Counted from the first letter of the stretch, positions 19,181 to 30,206 are shown. The stretch: DNA of 64,000 nucleotides from Motilimonas cestriensis (GCF_021295315.1 NZ_JAIMJA010000001.1:186001-250000), one strand, 5' to 3'. Translations and numbers: made by a program. The notes: generated by a model from the sequence alone, not told the origin.

Positions 19181-19981
19181 ATGACTGCTACTACGAACCC
19201 AGAAACCATTAATATTCAAACCGATGTCTCGCCCGACTTTGGCAAAGTAACCGGAAGAATTCATTCTGTGGAAACCTGTGGCACAGTTGATGGACCGGGT
19301 ATCCGTTTCATTATTTTTACTCAAGGCTGCTTAATGCGCTGCCAGTATTGCCATAACCGTGACACTTGGGATACGGAAGCAGGTAAAGAAACCACAGTGC
19401 AAGAATTAATGGACGACTTAGTTCAATACCGCCACTTTATGAATGCGTCAGGCGGCGGCATTACTGCTTCTGGTGGCGAGGTAATGTTACAACAAGAGTT
19501 TGTTCACGCCTTATTTAGCCAAGCGCAGAAGGAAGGTATCCACACTTGCCTTGATACCAATGGTTTTGTTCGTAAAATGACGCCGCTGGTCGATGAGGTA
19601 TTAGACGTTTCCGATCTAGTGATGCTTGACATCAAGCAGATCCACAATGACGCCCATATAGCCTTAACTCATGTCAGTAACAAATACACCCTTGCCTTTG
19701 CCCAGCACTTAGCACAGCGCAATCAAAGGACATGGTTACGATATGTAATTGTACCCGGCCACACCGATGATGAACAATCGGCTCGTGATTTAGGTGAGTT
19801 TATTAAGCCAATGAAAAACATCGAAAAAATTGAGTTACTGCCGTATCACGAATTAGGTCGTCATAAGTGGATTGCCATGGGTGAAGAATACCCACTAGAA
19901 GGTGTCTCGCCGCCATCTCGAGAGGTGATGAATAACATCAAGGCAATTTTAAGCGAATATCACGACAACGTGATTTTCTAA
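19181..19981 (+). CDS. pflA: Pyruvate formate-lyase-activating enzyme (radical SAM)
   Basis: 266 residues, about 20 longer at the N-terminus than the E. coli protein. The radical-SAM iron-sulfur motif is [12 protein letters not shown] (Cys 50, 54, 57), preceded by [16 protein letters not shown] as in all PFL activases, with [11 protein letters not shown] as the SAM-binding glycine motif. It abstracts hydrogen from the PflB glycine using SAM and a [4Fe-4S] cluster. The ribosome site (TTAGG) is weak, fitting low enzyme demand relative to PflB. It follows a pflB terminator and needs readthrough or its own promoter. Confidence 0.96.
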   Translation: MTATTNPETINIQTDVSPDFGKVTGRIHSVETCGTVDGPGIRFIIFTQGCLMRCQYCHNRDTWDTEAGKETTVQELMDDLVQYRHFMNASGGGITASGGEVMLQQEFVHALFSQAQKEGIHTCLDTNGFVRKMTPLVDEVLDVSDLVMLDIKQIHNDAHIALTHVSNKYTLAFAQHLAQRNQRTWLRYVIVPGHTDDEQSARDLGEFIKPMKNIEKIELLPYHELGRHKWIAMGEEYPLEGVSPPSREVMNNIKAILSEYHDNVIF

Positions 19982-19990
19982 TCAATTACA

Positions 19991-20644
19991 ATGGATAATC
20001 TCGCAATAGAATTTACCTTTTTGAGTGGCCTTGCGCTGCTGTGCGTGATTTTTTTAGTCGCTTGCTGTTTGTACCGAACCTTTCCCTTTCATCATATCCC
20101 AAGTGACCTGCAGCAGCGGTGTTTAGGCATTGCTGTCGCTTTATTGCCTTTGTGGTTATTAAAAGCGGGTTTACATCCTGGCTTAGAAATGCATTTCCTT
20201 GGCTTAACGGTGGCCACCTTGATGATTGGCTGGCATTTAAGTTTGCTCATCGGTGTCGCTAATTTACTATTACTCGGTATTTGGCAGGGTAGCTCACCTG
20301 CGCAGATAACCATTGAAGCCCTACTTGGCGTCGCGTTGCCCATAGGCATCACTGTTAGTGTATTAACTGGCTACCGCCGTTATCTGCCACAGCATTTTTT
20401 TATTTATATCTTTGTTTGTGGCTTTTTTGCTGCCGCCTTAGCCATGCTCGGCCGCCATCTTGCGCTGGGACTATTTTACTTAATTGATGGCCAATACCGA
20501 GCATCTGCAGTAACAGAGGATTATCTCTATTTATGGCCTTTATTGCTTTTTCCAGAAGCCCTACTCAACGGCATGGCCGTAACATTAATGGCGACCTACC
20601 GTCCACAATGGCTTACTTCCTTCAGAGATAAAGACCTTAGCTAA
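19991..20644 (+). CDS. Predicted CbiM-like integral membrane protein (COG3235 type)
   Basis: 217 residues with six or seven hydrophobic helices covering almost the whole chain. The arrangement KAGLHPGLEMHFLGLTVATL, LIGVANLLLLGIW and the late LYLWPLLLFPEALLNGMAVT resembles the membrane subunits of energy-coupling-factor vitamin and cobalt/nickel importers (CbiM-like, COG3235). It begins 9 bp after pflA, so it is probably cotranscribed. No ECF ATPase gene is present nearby. A link to metal or cofactor supply for PFL activation is only a guess from position. Confidence 0.6.
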   Translation: MDNLAIEFTFLSGLALLCVIFLVACCLYRTFPFHHIPSDLQQRCLGIAVALLPLWLLKAGLHPGLEMHFLGLTVATLMIGWHLSLLIGVANLLLLGIWQGSSPAQITIEALLGVALPIGITVSVLTGYRRYLPQHFFIYIFVCGFFAAALAMLGRHLALGLFYLIDGQYRASAVTEDYLYLWPLLLFPEALLNGMAVTLMATYRPQWLTSFRDKDLS

Positions 20645-20986
20645 CCCGAGTTCTGGATAAGCAAAATAGTATATTTTGCCTGCAAAAATGCGGTAAATAG
20701 ACCTAAAAAGGACGTTGAACTTTGCGCCTTGATATTGTTTTGGTATATATCCCTATACGCTTTGCGTTTTCATCCCTGAAAACGAAATTTTGCAGTAAAA
20801 ACAAACTTTATCCGCTCGTTATAAGCTTAAGCAAAAATGAGGCTAGCTAACTAAAACCTATATTTTCGATGTGATTTAAAAATGATATCTAATTTACGTT
20901 AAAATCAAGCAAATATTCCATTCCTACTTAAGCTAAATATTATAGTGCTAGTTAAAACTAGCGTATTTACTCAGCAGGATCGAGAT
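20645..20986. other. Gap before the chemoreceptor gene
   Basis: 342 bp, AT-rich, with no open frame of note, no clear terminator and no repeat. It presumably holds the chemoreceptor promoter. Confidence 0.5.
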
Positions 20987-22867
20987 ATGAAAGTAGCATG
21001 GAAAGTCGTAGGAGCGTCTTCACTGGTTTTAGCTATTACCATTACTTTATTGTCTTGGTATCAATACAGTGAAATGACTCAAAACCTTAAAGCCCAATCC
21101 CACAGCGCGGTGCAAGAGTCTAGCTCAGCACTAAGCCAGCAAATAACCCATTGGCTCAACGGTAAAATTGATATCATCAACATTATGGCCCAAGTGATTG
21201 ATGCCGATTTCAACAAAGACAATATTCAAAAGACATTCGATAGTCCGTTACTGAAACAAGAATTCTTACTGATTTTTGGTGGCTTAGATACTGATGGTAT
21301 AGCCATGACTAACGATCCTACTTGGCAACCAAAAGACTGGGATGCTCGTAAACGCCCTTGGTATAACGTAGCAAGAAACAGTCGCGAAGCTGCAATTACC
21401 GAGCCCTACGCTGACGCAGTAACCAAGGATATACTGATTTCTGTGGTCGCCAAATTCTCCGATAAAGGCGATTTTAAGGGGGCATTTGGTGGTGATTTAA
21501 GCCTGAAAACGGTGTCTGAAGCCCTTAATACCGTTAACTTTAACGGCTCTGGCTATGCATTTTTACTCAGTGGAGCAGGAAAGGTTATCTCTCACCCTAA
21601 TGGTGATTTTAATGGTAAGGACTATAGCCAAGTATTCGGCGGTAAAAAAATAGCCCTAAATCAGGGAATCAATGAAGTTGAAATAAATGATAACGCGTAT
21701 TGGGTCAGCTTTATTCCGCTCAAAGATTTGAAAGGATTAGATTGGTACTTAGCCGTGGTCGTCGATGAAGATATCGTGATGGCGTCAGCCGATGTGATAG
21801 CGTGGCAATCATTGCTAGGTGGTATTATCAGTGTGATCATCGGCATTGTGATTATTGGCAGTGTTATGCAATCTATTCTTAAACCTATCGGCTTATTAAG
21901 CAGCTCGCTACTGGAGATCAACAGTGGTAATGGTGATTTGACTAAACGTTTACCAGTAATATCCAAAGATGAATTTGGCGAAGTTGCGAATCAATTCAAC
22001 CTGTTTATTGGTCAACTGCAACAGATGATCACTAACGTCAAATCGATTTCCTATGACATCAGGCAGAGTACTGATTTAACCAGTCAGGAATCACAAAAAG
22101 CAGAGTCAGAATTAGCAACTCAGTTAGCAGAGCTAGACCAACTAGCAACCGCGATGAACCAGATGGCATCGAGTGCCGTAGAGGTTGCTAACAGTGCTCA
22201 AGTGGCGGCCCAGTCTGCTCAAACAGCGGATACTGAAACCGCCAATGGCGTTAAAATAGTCTCTAATGCCAGTCTTTCAATTAAAAACTTGGCCAGTGAA
22301 ATGGATCAAGCCGTGGCAACGGTGGTTGAGCTGGCTAAATACAGTGACAACATCGAGTCCATTTTACTGGTTATTACTGGTATTGCCGAACAAACCAACC
22401 TACTTGCCCTTAACGCTGCAATTGAAGCAGCCCGTGCAGGTGAAACAGGTCGAGGCTTTGCCGTAGTAGCGGATGAGGTTCGCTCACTTGCCTCACGCAC
22501 GCAAAAATCTACCAGCGAAATCAAAACCATGATAGAACAGCTGCAGTCTGGTGTAAGAGAAGCTGAAACCAAGATTAAGCAAAGCCGTGAAATGGCAAAT
22601 GACACCTCAGAAGAAGCAGGCAAAGCGAATCAAGCACTTGATGTAATTCGCACCGCGATCTTGCAAATTAATGATATGAATTTACAGATAGCCGCTGCTG
22701 CCGAGCAACAATCGGCAACCTCTGAAGAGATAAACCGTAACACCACTAATATTCGTGATATTAGCCAAGAGGTTTCTAACGGGGCGCTTGAGCAGGTTAA
22801 TCACTGCCAAGCAATGACCCAACAAGTATCTGAACAAGATACCCTACTGAGTCAATTTAAAGTGTAA
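20987..22867 (+). CDS. Methyl-accepting chemotaxis protein with double-Cache sensor
   Basis: 626 residues. A membrane helix at about 7-26 is followed by a periplasmic dCache domain ([18 protein letters not shown] and [20 protein letters not shown] are diagnostic), a second helix near 270-295, a HAMP linker ([16 protein letters not shown]) and a long signalling coil whose tip reads [20 protein letters not shown] with [15 protein letters not shown]. It reports an external small ligand to CheA/CheW. dCache receptors often bind amino acids or organic acids; the ligand here is unknown. The start at 20987 has AGGA eight bases upstream; an in-frame GTG at 20945 has none. No che genes are nearby. Confidence 0.92.
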   Translation: MKVAWKVVGASSLVLAITITLLSWYQYSEMTQNLKAQSHSAVQESSSALSQQITHWLNGKIDIINIMAQVIDADFNKDNIQKTFDSPLLKQEFLLIFGGLDTDGIAMTNDPTWQPKDWDARKRPWYNVARNSREAAITEPYADAVTKDILISVVAKFSDKGDFKGAFGGDLSLKTVSEALNTVNFNGSGYAFLLSGAGKVISHPNGDFNGKDYSQVFGGKKIALNQGINEVEINDNAYWVSFIPLKDLKGLDWYLAVVVDEDIVMASADVIAWQSLLGGIISVIIGIVIIGSVMQSILKPIGLLSSSLLEINSGNGDLTKRLPVISKDEFGEVANQFNLFIGQLQQMITNVKSISYDIRQSTDLTSQESQKAESELATQLAELDQLATAMNQMASSAVEVANSAQVAAQSAQTADTETANGVKIVSNASLSIKNLASEMDQAVATVVELAKYSDNIESILLVITGIAEQTNLLALNAAIEAARAGETGRGFAVVADEVRSLASRTQKSTSEIKTMIEQLQSGVREAETKIKQSREMANDTSEEAGKANQALDVIRTAILQINDMNLQIAAAAEQQSATSEEINRNTTNIRDISQEVSNGALEQVNHCQAMTQQVSEQDTLLSQFKV

Positions 22868-22974
22868 GCGTTTGCTTTAATCATTAGCATTTAAGGTAAC
22901 AAACAAGCAAAACCTAGGTGTTTATTTTATTACATAAGTTTGGTTGAGCACGCTCAGTGACGAAAGAGCCTTGA

Positions 22975-24717
22975 TTAAAAGTAATCCAGTAAATCACGAT
23001 AATACTCATTCGTGCGCATTAAACTGGTATGGTCACCTTGGGCGATGATCTGCCCTTGAGCCATCACTAAAATTAAGTCCATTTGCTGGAGCATAATGGG
23101 TTTATGGGTGATCATCATCAGGGTTTGCTGCTTGGCGTTAACATGGCTGAATATCTCGTCCATCATTTTCTGTTCAGTTAATCCGTCTAATCCCTTGCTC
23201 GGCTCGTCTAATACCAATACTCGGCTATCACGTAACAATACCTGAGCAAGTTGTAAACGCTGCTTTTGACCACCCGATAATCCCGCTCCTGTTTCTCCCA
23301 GCCAAGTGTCAATGCCAAACTCCAGTGACGCAATAAAGTCACCCAATCCCACTTGCTGACAAACTTGAACCATATCAGCAGTCGTCGCATCAGGGTTGGC
23401 TAAGCGCAGGTTATCCGCAATAGTGGCATTAAATATATGCCCTGTTTGACTCATTAAGGCGATGTGTTGGCGTAACGAAGCTTTGCTAAAACCATTAATA
23501 TCCTGCTCTGCAATAGTCACTTGCCCGGCTGCGGTCGGCCAAAAGCCCATTAACAGGTTAACTAGGGTAGACTTACCCGCCCCACTTGGCCCAATAATCG
23601 CTACTTTTTGCCCGGGTTGGATCGTGACATGAATATCCGTTAAAGAATAAGTTTGTTGGCCGGGATAACTGAAGCTAAGGTGATTAAACGCAATGGCACC
23701 AGCTTGAATGGCAACCGTATTATTCAGCCCATCAGGCCCTTGATTAAAGTGAGGGACAGGCATATCGACTATATCGAATAGTCGCTGCGCACTGGCTAGA
23801 GTTTGCGGCAATAACTGACAAGCTAATGGCAGTGCCATCACCGTTTCAATACTAACTAGCATCAATAACGATAAGCTAGCAATATACTCTGGGGCTAACT
23901 TACCTGCTGCCGCTAACGGGACCAGTATAATAAAACTGCATAAAACCAAAGCGTTAACCAACAGAAAGTTCACTAAATTACTGACACTGTTTTTTTGCTG
24001 CAGCGCTAATTCTAATTGCAAAAAACGGCTAGACAGTTGCAGCATACTGACTTGATAACGCTCCGCCACTTGATACATCACCAATTCTCGTAGCGCAAAA
24101 ATTCCATCCACTAAACCCAATTGCATTTGGTTGTTAAGATTGAGCTTCTCTTGTTGCTGGCTGCGAGCCCAAAGGTAACTGACATAAGGCAAACCTAGGC
24201 CAAGTATTATCAACACCAGCGCCAGCACTAACGCTAGTGACACCGAGAAATAAGCCACTGCCGCACACACCAAAGGCACACTAACCAGTGCAACCACAGC
24301 AGGCAATAAGATACGCAGATAAAAATTATCCAAATTATCGATGTCTTGTTGCATTCGCGTAAGTAAATCGGCGGATTGAAACTGAACTTGGTAGTAAGGT
24401 AATAAAGGCTCAAGCTTTTGGTAAAAATAGTAACGCAGCTGCGCTAAAATTCGAAAAGTGGCCTCATGGGTGATCACCCGCTCGGCATAACGCCCAACGG
24501 TGCGCACAATGGCTAAAAATCGCACCACCGCGCCAGGGGTAAAATAGTTAATAGAAGCGCCAGTAAGCCCCGCCATTGCCATGATGGTTAAAAACCAACC
24601 CGACACGGCCAGTAAACTGATGTTAGCAAGTAGCGCCAAGAGTGACAGCAGCGCACCCAGTAACATAAAACCGAGCTGCGGGCGCATAAGCTCAAGTAAA
24701 CGAAAAAAGTTACGCAT
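22975..24717 (-). CDS. cydC: Heterodimeric ABC exporter subunit for cytochrome bd assembly
   Basis: 580 residues: six-helix ABC exporter membrane domain (about 10-310) and C-terminal ATPase with Walker A GPSGAGKST, signature LSGGQKQRLQLAQ and Walker B VLVLDEPSKGLD. CydDC exports glutathione and cysteine to the periplasm and is needed to mature cytochrome bd and c-type cytochromes. The ATG at 24717 is chosen because GGAGG lies eight bases upstream; a GTG at 24732 sits before that site. It overlaps the cydD stop by 8 bp. It ends a cyd block converging on the chemoreceptor gene. Confidence 0.94.
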   Translation of the reverse strand: MRNFFRLLELMRPQLGFMLLGALLSLLALLANISLLAVSGWFLTIMAMAGLTGASINYFTPGAVVRFLAIVRTVGRYAERVITHEATFRILAQLRYYFYQKLEPLLPYYQVQFQSADLLTRMQQDIDNLDNFYLRILLPAVVALVSVPLVCAAVAYFSVSLALVLALVLIILGLGLPYVSYLWARSQQQEKLNLNNQMQLGLVDGIFALRELVMYQVAERYQVSMLQLSSRFLQLELALQQKNSVSNLVNFLLVNALVLCSFIILVPLAAAGKLAPEYIASLSLLMLVSIETVMALPLACQLLPQTLASAQRLFDIVDMPVPHFNQGPDGLNNTVAIQAGAIAFNHLSFSYPGQQTYSLTDIHVTIQPGQKVAIIGPSGAGKSTLVNLLMGFWPTAAGQVTIAEQDINGFSKASLRQHIALMSQTGHIFNATIADNLRLANPDATTADMVQVCQQVGLGDFIASLEFGIDTWLGETGAGLSGGQKQRLQLAQVLLRDSRVLVLDEPSKGLDGLTEQKMMDEIFSHVNAKQQTLMMITHKPIMLQQMDLILVMAQGQIIAQGDHTSLMRTNEYYRDLLDYF

Positions 24718-26485
24718 TCTGCTGCCCTCCACGTGGCTGACTCACATTGACCATGGCATGGTAGTTTCCTTGCAAAGCCAATAGTTGTTGGTGTGAGCCT
24801 TGCTCAATAATCTGCCCTTGTGACATCACTAAGATCTGCTTTGCTTGCTTAACGGTGTGTAAACGGTGAGCAATTACTATCACTAAATGGTCTTTGGCAT
24901 AAGCTGTGATAGCCTGTAACACTTTTTCTTCACTGTCTTTATCTAAATGACTGCTCGGCTCATCGAGCACTAACACATCCGGTTGATGATAAAAAGCCCG
25001 GGATAATGCTAGTCGCTGGCTTTGACCACCAGATAAACCCAGACCGCCCTCACCGACCGCTGTTTCGAGTTGTTCTGGCTGCTTATTTACAAAGTCAAAC
25101 AACCCCGCCTGCACTAATGCTTTATTGACTTTTGTCACGTCATAATCGTTAGTTAAAGCGACGTTATAACCGATACTGCCAAAGAAAATATGCCCTTGCT
25201 GCGCAATCCAACCGCAATGAATTAACCATTGGTCTCTTAATGCTGGAGTAAGGCGCTCACCATTGATTAACACTTGCCCCGAGTCCGCTTGATTAAAACC
25301 CAGCAGAATGTCGATTAGCGTCGACTTACCCGCGCCACTTTCACCAACAATGGCGTAAATACCGGTCTGCTCAAAAGTAAGGTTGATGTCAGATAAAGTA
25401 AGGCTGCGCCCCGGATATGCATAATTTAACGACTCGCAAGATAAGGTAAATGGCGCCTTAAATTGAGGGGCACTCGTTTTAGCGGCATCCGTTTCACAGC
25501 CTTCAGGCTCAGCAAGCAATTTAATCATATCCGCCGCCGCCGCTGCACCCGCCATTTTTGCATGATACTGGGTGCCTAAGTTTCTAAAAGGTAAGTAGAA
25601 CTCCGGTGCCAATAATAGTACCCACAGCGCAATAAGGTAGCTGGCTTCACCATAATACAAACGAAAGCCAAAAATCACCGCCACTAAAGCAATGGAGACT
25701 GATGCGAGAAACTCTAAGAAGAACGAAGACAAGAACGCCACGCGAAGGATTTTCATGGTTTGACGGCGATAGTCGTCACTAATTTCTTTCACCGCCGCGA
25801 GCTCTTGTTTGGCGCTGTTAAATACTTTCAACTGAGTTAACCCTTGAATAATATCAAGGAAGTGACTACTCATTCGCAACAACTTAGCCCAATGTTGCTG
25901 ATTCATGGCTTCGGCGCGTTTGCCAATTAGAATCATAAAAAAAGGAATAAATGGCGCGGTAAAGAGGAAAATAAGGCCGGCTAACCAGTCCATAGGAAAC
26001 ACAAGAGCTAATACCGCCAAGGGGATCACTGCGCAGTAGGCAACCACGGGTAGGTAACCAGCAAAATAATCTTGTAACGACTCAACCCCCTGATGCAGCA
26101 GCTGTGCGAGTGCTGTTTGCCCATGTTGTCGCGTATAAGCAGGCCCTAAAGTGACGAGTTTTTGCAAAAGCTCTTGTCTTATTTCATGCTTTATTTTGGC
26201 GGCGCCGCGCTGGCTAAAACGTTCGCTGGCATAACCTAAGCCTGCTCTTAACAGCACCACAAGGCCCAAGGTTGCTAGCCATGGCGTTAACTGATGTAGC
26301 GATTGTTGCTTAAAAATAGCGCCATCGATGATCCACGCTAACAACGCCATCTGCCCTATCATAACCAAACCGTTAAGGGAGCCAAGCGCGATGGCTTTAA
26401 CCAATAGGCCTTGAGATTTAGATTTTTGCTGCTTTAGCCAGCGATTAGCTAACTTTGTGTCATCAGCATTAAGTTGTTGCGACAT
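24710..26485 (-). CDS. cydD: Heterodimeric ABC exporter subunit for cytochrome bd assembly
   Basis: 591 residues with the CydD layout: exporter membrane domain (about 25-330) and ATPase with Walker A GESGAGKST, signature LSGGQSQRLALSRA and Walker B VLVLDEPSSHLD. It pairs with CydC, encoded next and overlapping, to move glutathione or cysteine across the inner membrane. It starts about 145 bp after cydX, so cydDC may be read through from cydABX or from its own promoter. AGGGA nine bases before the ATG supports the start. Confidence 0.94.
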   Translation of the reverse strand: MSQQLNADDTKLANRWLKQQKSKSQGLLVKAIALGSLNGLVMIGQMALLAWIIDGAIFKQQSLHQLTPWLATLGLVVLLRAGLGYASERFSQRGAAKIKHEIRQELLQKLVTLGPAYTRQHGQTALAQLLHQGVESLQDYFAGYLPVVAYCAVIPLAVLALVFPMDWLAGLIFLFTAPFIPFFMILIGKRAEAMNQQHWAKLLRMSSHFLDIIQGLTQLKVFNSAKQELAAVKEISDDYRRQTMKILRVAFLSSFFLEFLASVSIALVAVIFGFRLYYGEASYLIALWVLLLAPEFYLPFRNLGTQYHAKMAGAAAAADMIKLLAEPEGCETDAAKTSAPQFKAPFTLSCESLNYAYPGRSLTLSDINLTFEQTGIYAIVGESGAGKSTLIDILLGFNQADSGQVLINGERLTPALRDQWLIHCGWIAQQGHIFFGSIGYNVALTNDYDVTKVNKALVQAGLFDFVNKQPEQLETAVGEGGLGLSGGQSQRLALSRAFYHQPDVLVLDEPSSHLDKDSEEKVLQAITAYAKDHLVIVIAHRLHTVKQAKQILVMSQGQIIEQGSHQQLLALQGNYHAMVNVSQPRGGQQNA

Positions 26486-26587
26486 GTGAGTATTCCCTTA
26501 GAGACAATGAGTTGAAAAACATTAACAACAAACTGAAACACAGCCAGATACATCATAAAAAATGGGGGGAGTAACATGAATTAGTCA

Positions 26588-26616
26588 AGGCTCCTTAACT
26601 CGCTATCAAGGAGCCT
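26588..26616 (-). terminator. Hairpin between cydX and cydD
   Basis: Inverted repeat AGGCTCCTT / AAGGAGCCT with an 11-base loop, 14 bp after the cydX stop. There is no real T-run on the minus strand, so it may be a weak terminator or an mRNA-stabilising hairpin between cydABX and cydDC. Confidence 0.45.
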
Positions 26617-26630
26617 CTATAGCAAGGTAC

Positions 26631-26756
26631 TTAATTATCGACGTCTTGGTCTTTTGCCACGTTATCAACGTGTTGCTGCATTTCGTACCACATCACATTA
26701 ATAATGCCAAAAGCGCACGCCAGTAACACACCTAAAATCCAACTAAAATACCACAT
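26631..26756 (-). CDS. cydX: Cytochrome bd oxidase small subunit CydX
   Basis: A 41-residue protein beginning MWYFSWILGVLLACAFGIIN, nearly the E. coli CydX signature MWYF-WILG-LLAC-FG. One membrane helix covers residues 3-22 and a short charged tail follows. CydX stabilises the haem b558/b595/d site of the CydAB oxidase. It lies 60 bp after cydB in the same direction, its usual position, and is easily missed because of its size. Confidence 0.95.
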   Translation of the reverse strand: MWYFSWILGVLLACAFGIINVMWYEMQQHVDNVAKDQDVDN

Positions 26757-26816
26757 AAACTGTCCTTATCCGGTGATTGCATAGAAACCTATTACAATCA
26801 CCTGAGTTAAAAATGA

Positions 26817-27956
26817 TTAGTAAGATGAATGACTGTTTCCGGTAATTTCAGCCACCGTGACACGACGCCACATTTTGTAATAACACCAAAATGAATAACC
26901 TAATACAATGGGCAACAATAGCACCACCACTGACAGCATGATCATCAGCGTCATCTCACTTGAGACCGCGTCCCACAGGGTTAAACTGTGGTTAGGCACC
27001 GAGCTAGATGGCATTACAAATGGGAACATAGACGCCCCTGCGGTTAAAATAACCCCCACATTTGCTAAGCTACTGGCGATAAATGCCGCGACACCTCGTG
27101 CCATTTTCATTAATACGCTGGCCAATAACGCCATAATTATCCCCAGTGCAGGTAATAACCACATTAACGGCTGCACCGAATAATTATGTAACCAAGCTTG
27201 AGAAACGATTTCAACCTGCTTCAAGGTAGGATTAGCAACGCCTGCCGTATCAAGAGCACTGGTAATTTGATACCCCGGCACTGTCTGCCAAATCAAGATG
27301 CCACCCAGTACAAAAGCCACAACCAACGTCAGCGCAGCCCATTGACCAATACGCGCAGCGCGTTCTGCCACCACTTTTTCTGTACGCATGACTAGCCAAG
27401 CACCGCCATGCATGGTGACCATCGCCACACTCACCACGCCGCACAATAATGCAAACGGGTTAAACAAAGCAAAAAATGAACCCGTGTAAGTCACGCGCAT
27501 TAAGTCATCAAAGTGAAAAGGAACCCCCTGTAGCAAGTTACCAAAGGCCACACCAAACACTAACGGCGGTACCGAACTGCCAACAAATAGCGCCCAATCC
27601 CAGTTATTTCGCCACTTTTTACTATCAATCTTACTGCGATAGTCAAACCCCAGTGGACGTAAAAACAAGGCAAATAAGGTCAGCATCATAGCGAAGTAAA
27701 ACCCGCTAAAGGCGGTGGCGTAAACCAGCGGCCAGGCAGCAAATAACGCACCGCCTAAGGTAATAAACCACACTTGGTTACCATCCCAATGAGCACCAAC
27801 GGTGTTTATCACGACGCGGCGCTCATCGTCAGACTTACCGACGAAGGGAAGCAACGTCCCCACGCCCATGTCCATACCATCAGTGATAGCGAAGCCGATC
27901 ATTAACACCCCAATCAGCACCCACCAAATTAGCTTTAAGCTTTCGTAATCAAACAT
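26817..27956 (-). CDS. cydB: Cytochrome bd ubiquinol oxidase subunit II
   Basis: 379 residues, the same length as E. coli CydB, with about nine membrane helices. It has the characteristic N-terminal [20 protein letters not shown] (Glu/Asp of the proton channel region) and [18 protein letters not shown]. It partners CydA in the high-affinity quinol oxidase that reduces oxygen to water at low oxygen tension and generates proton motive force without proton pumping. It starts 10 bp after cydA with AGGAG upstream and is followed by cydX. Confidence 0.97.
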   Translation of the reverse strand: MFDYESLKLIWWVLIGVLMIGFAITDGMDMGVGTLLPFVGKSDDERRVVINTVGAHWDGNQVWFITLGGALFAAWPLVYATAFSGFYFAMMLTLFALFLRPLGFDYRSKIDSKKWRNNWDWALFVGSSVPPLVFGVAFGNLLQGVPFHFDDLMRVTYTGSFFALFNPFALLCGVVSVAMVTMHGGAWLVMRTEKVVAERAARIGQWAALTLVVAFVLGGILIWQTVPGYQITSALDTAGVANPTLKQVEIVSQAWLHNYSVQPLMWLLPALGIIMALLASVLMKMARGVAAFIASSLANVGVILTAGASMFPFVMPSSSVPNHSLTLWDAVSSEMTLMIMLSVVVLLLPIVLGYSFWCYYKMWRRVTVAEITGNSHSSY

Positions 27957-27965
27957 CCGTGACTC

Positions 27966-29552
27966 CTAATAATGGCTTTGACGCAGTGATGCCGTGGCAT
28001 CTGCTTCTTGTTCAAAATGATATCGACCCGTATGGAGCGAGCTTGGCCCCATTTTGGCAAACTTCACCATTAGGAACATTTCAATGATAAACAAGATGAT
28101 ATAAACACTGACAAAGGCAACCATGGTGGTAATCACTTGGCTAACAGTCAAGTTTGACACGCCTAAGAAGGTCGGTAACACTTCACTGATGGCCCAAGGT
28201 TGACGGCCAAATTCCGCCACAAACCAGCCGGTTTCAATGGCTATCCAAGGCAATGGTAGCGCAAATAAAATAGCCTTAAGTAGCCATCTCTTTTGCTCTA
28301 TTTGTCGCTTCGCGTTGTAGTAAAACGCCAACACAAATAAACCGAGCATCGCGACACCACAGCCCACCATAATACGGAAACTCCAGAATAATGGCGCAGC
28401 TGGGGGCGTTGAATCTTTTACCGCAGCTTGAATTTGTGCTTCAGTGGCGTCGACCACATTCGGCGTGTAAGCTTTAAGCAGTAAGCCATAACCAAGGTCT
28501 ACTTTTAGCTCATCGAAGCGAGCAATGTTTTCCGGTGTATCTTCACCGCTACGCAGCTTTTGCAAATACTCATAAGCAATCATGCCATTACGAATTCGCA
28601 CTTCATGCTCAGCTTGCAAATCACGTAATCCGATTACTTCTTCGTCCAATGAACGTGTGGCAATGATCCCCATCAAATAAGGTATTTTAAGGGCATGCTC
28701 AGTTTCCATGGTTTCATCATTAGGAAACCCTATTACGGTAAATGATGCCGGCGCGGGCTGGGTCTCATATTCGGCTTCAATAGCCGCTAACTTAACCCGC
28801 TGTACTTCGCCAACTTCGTAACCCGATTCATCGCCCAATAAAATTACCGATAGGATAGATGCCAAACCAAAACCCGCAGCAACCGAGAATGAACGTTTCG
28901 CAAATGGCAAGTCTCGGCCTTTCAAGATGTAGTAACTACTGATACTCATCACAAACATCGAGCCAGCGACATAGCCTGCAGCCACGGTATGGATAAATTT
29001 AACCTGAGCAACCGGGTTAAACACTAACTCTGCAAAACTGACCATTTCCATGCGCATGGTTAGGTAGTTAAATTCACTGCCGACTGGGTTTTGCATCCAG
29101 CCATTGGCAATTAATATCCATAATGCAGATAAATTGGTGCCTAAGGCCATCAAGAAGGTGGCAGCTAAATGTTGACGTTTAGTGAGCCGGTCCCAGCCCA
29201 AAAAGAACATACCAACAAAGGTCGATTCTAAAAAGAACGCCATTAGCCCTTCAATCGCTAATGGCGCACCAAAAATATCACCCACATAATGTGAGTAATA
29301 CGACCAGTTAGTACCAAACTCAAATTCCATGGTTAAGCCAGTGGCAACCCCAATCGCGAAATTAATACCAAACAGCTTGCCCCAAAACTTGGTCATGTCG
29401 CGGTATATTTCTCGCCCAGTCATGACATACACAGACTCCATAATAAACAGGATCCATGTCATTCCCAAAGTCAATGGTACAAACAAAAAATGGAACATGG
29501 CGGTAATTGCAAATTGCCACCGTGACAGTTCCACTAAGGTTTCGTTGATCAT
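27966..29552 (-). CDS. cydA: Cytochrome bd ubiquinol oxidase subunit I
   Basis: 528 residues (522 in E. coli). N-terminal [20 protein letters not shown] carries the haem b595-ligand His; GRQPW in the segment [19 protein letters not shown] is the conserved motif after the quinol-binding Q-loop. The long region between about residues 250 and 380 indicates the long-Q-loop (L-type) oxidase. It binds haems b558, b595 and d. It lies 34 bp after a GbsR-type regulator gene and 10 bp before cydB, forming one operon expected to respond to oxygen through the FNR-type site upstream. Confidence 0.97.
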   Translation of the reverse strand: MINETLVELSRWQFAITAMFHFLFVPLTLGMTWILFIMESVYVMTGREIYRDMTKFWGKLFGINFAIGVATGLTMEFEFGTNWSYYSHYVGDIFGAPLAIEGLMAFFLESTFVGMFFLGWDRLTKRQHLAATFLMALGTNLSALWILIANGWMQNPVGSEFNYLTMRMEMVSFAELVFNPVAQVKFIHTVAAGYVAGSMFVMSISSYYILKGRDLPFAKRSFSVAAGFGLASILSVILLGDESGYEVGEVQRVKLAAIEAEYETQPAPASFTVIGFPNDETMETEHALKIPYLMGIIATRSLDEEVIGLRDLQAEHEVRIRNGMIAYEYLQKLRSGEDTPENIARFDELKVDLGYGLLLKAYTPNVVDATEAQIQAAVKDSTPPAAPLFWSFRIMVGCGVAMLGLFVLAFYYNAKRQIEQKRWLLKAILFALPLPWIAIETGWFVAEFGRQPWAISEVLPTFLGVSNLTVSQVITTMVAFVSVYIILFIIEMFLMVKFAKMGPSSLHTGRYHFEQEADATASLRQSHY

Positions 29553-29586
29553 AAAACGCTCCTACATTGCGTCAAATATATAAATC

Positions 29587-30153
29587 TTATGAGTCGGAAT
29601 TCGGCTGGTTGTTTTTAGCAAAAAGTTGATCTTTCATGCTTAACATCTTGCTTACGCCCGCGCCCAACTTCATTAGGGTGCTTAATTTTTCCGGTGATAA
29701 GCGTTGTAGCTCGCCTGACCACTGCGTCAACATTTCGAGTAGATCATGAATTTCTTGCATTTTTTCAAGGGCAAAAGCTTCTTCTTGGTCTTTTGGCTCT
29801 TCCAGCAAGTTGTCACGTAATAAGGACAGGGTTGGGTCTACTTCCCGCTTTTTACGCTCTTCAAAAATTGTATTGGCCATGTCCCAAATAGAGCCGGTCA
29901 CTCGGTAATATTCTTTGCGATCGCCCGGAATATGACTAACTTGCACTAAGCGCCAAGATTGCAGCTCTTTCATGCCCATGCTGACGTTACCACGTGAAAT
30001 ATTCAGCGTTTCAGCCAGCTCATTGGCACTTAAAGGCCGTTCGGTCACGACCAGTAGGGCATACATTTGTCCAACGGTGCGATTAAAGCCCCAACGGCTG
30101 CCCATTTCGCCAAAGTGGAATACAAAAGATTGCACACTGGGAGAGATGTCCAT
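29587..30153 (-). CDS. GbsR/MarR-family transcriptional regulator heading the cyd operon
   Basis: 188 residues with a winged HTH at about 15-95 (ALLVVTERPLSANELAETLN, ISRGNVSMGMKELQSWRLVQ, then the wing HIPGDRKEYY) and a helical, charged C-terminus. This fits the COG1510/GbsR branch of MarR-like regulators. Position as first gene of gbsR-like-cydA-cydB-cydX suggests it controls cytochrome bd and itself. A perfect 18-bp palindrome lies 16 bp upstream of its start codon and is the obvious operator. The signal it senses is unknown. Confidence 0.85.
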   Translation of the reverse strand: MDISPSVQSFVFHFGEMGSRWGFNRTVGQMYALLVVTERPLSANELAETLNISRGNVSMGMKELQSWRLVQVSHIPGDRKEYYRVTGSIWDMANTIFEERKKREVDPTLSLLRDNLLEEPKDQEEAFALEKMQEIHDLLEMLTQWSGELQRLSPEKLSTLMKLGAGVSKMLSMKDQLFAKNNQPNSDS

Positions 30154-30168
30154 ATCAACCTATAGATG

Positions 30169-30186
30169 TTTCAGAAATTTCTGAAA
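30169..30186 (-). promoter_or_regulatory. Perfect 18-bp palindrome, candidate operator of the GbsR-type regulator
   Basis: TTTCAGAAATTTCTGAAA is identical to its reverse complement. It lies between the FNR-type box and the regulator's start codon, about where the -10 region or transcription start would be. A dimeric winged-HTH repressor bound here would block the cyd operon. Function is inferred from symmetry and position. Confidence 0.6.
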
Positions 30187-30206
30187 GTTTAAATACTATT
30201 TAAATA

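Noticed and set aside
19012-19212. 66-codon plus-strand ORF between pflB and pflA
   Set aside because: No ribosome site, overlaps the pflA start in another frame and has no family resemblance; it occupies the expected pflA promoter.
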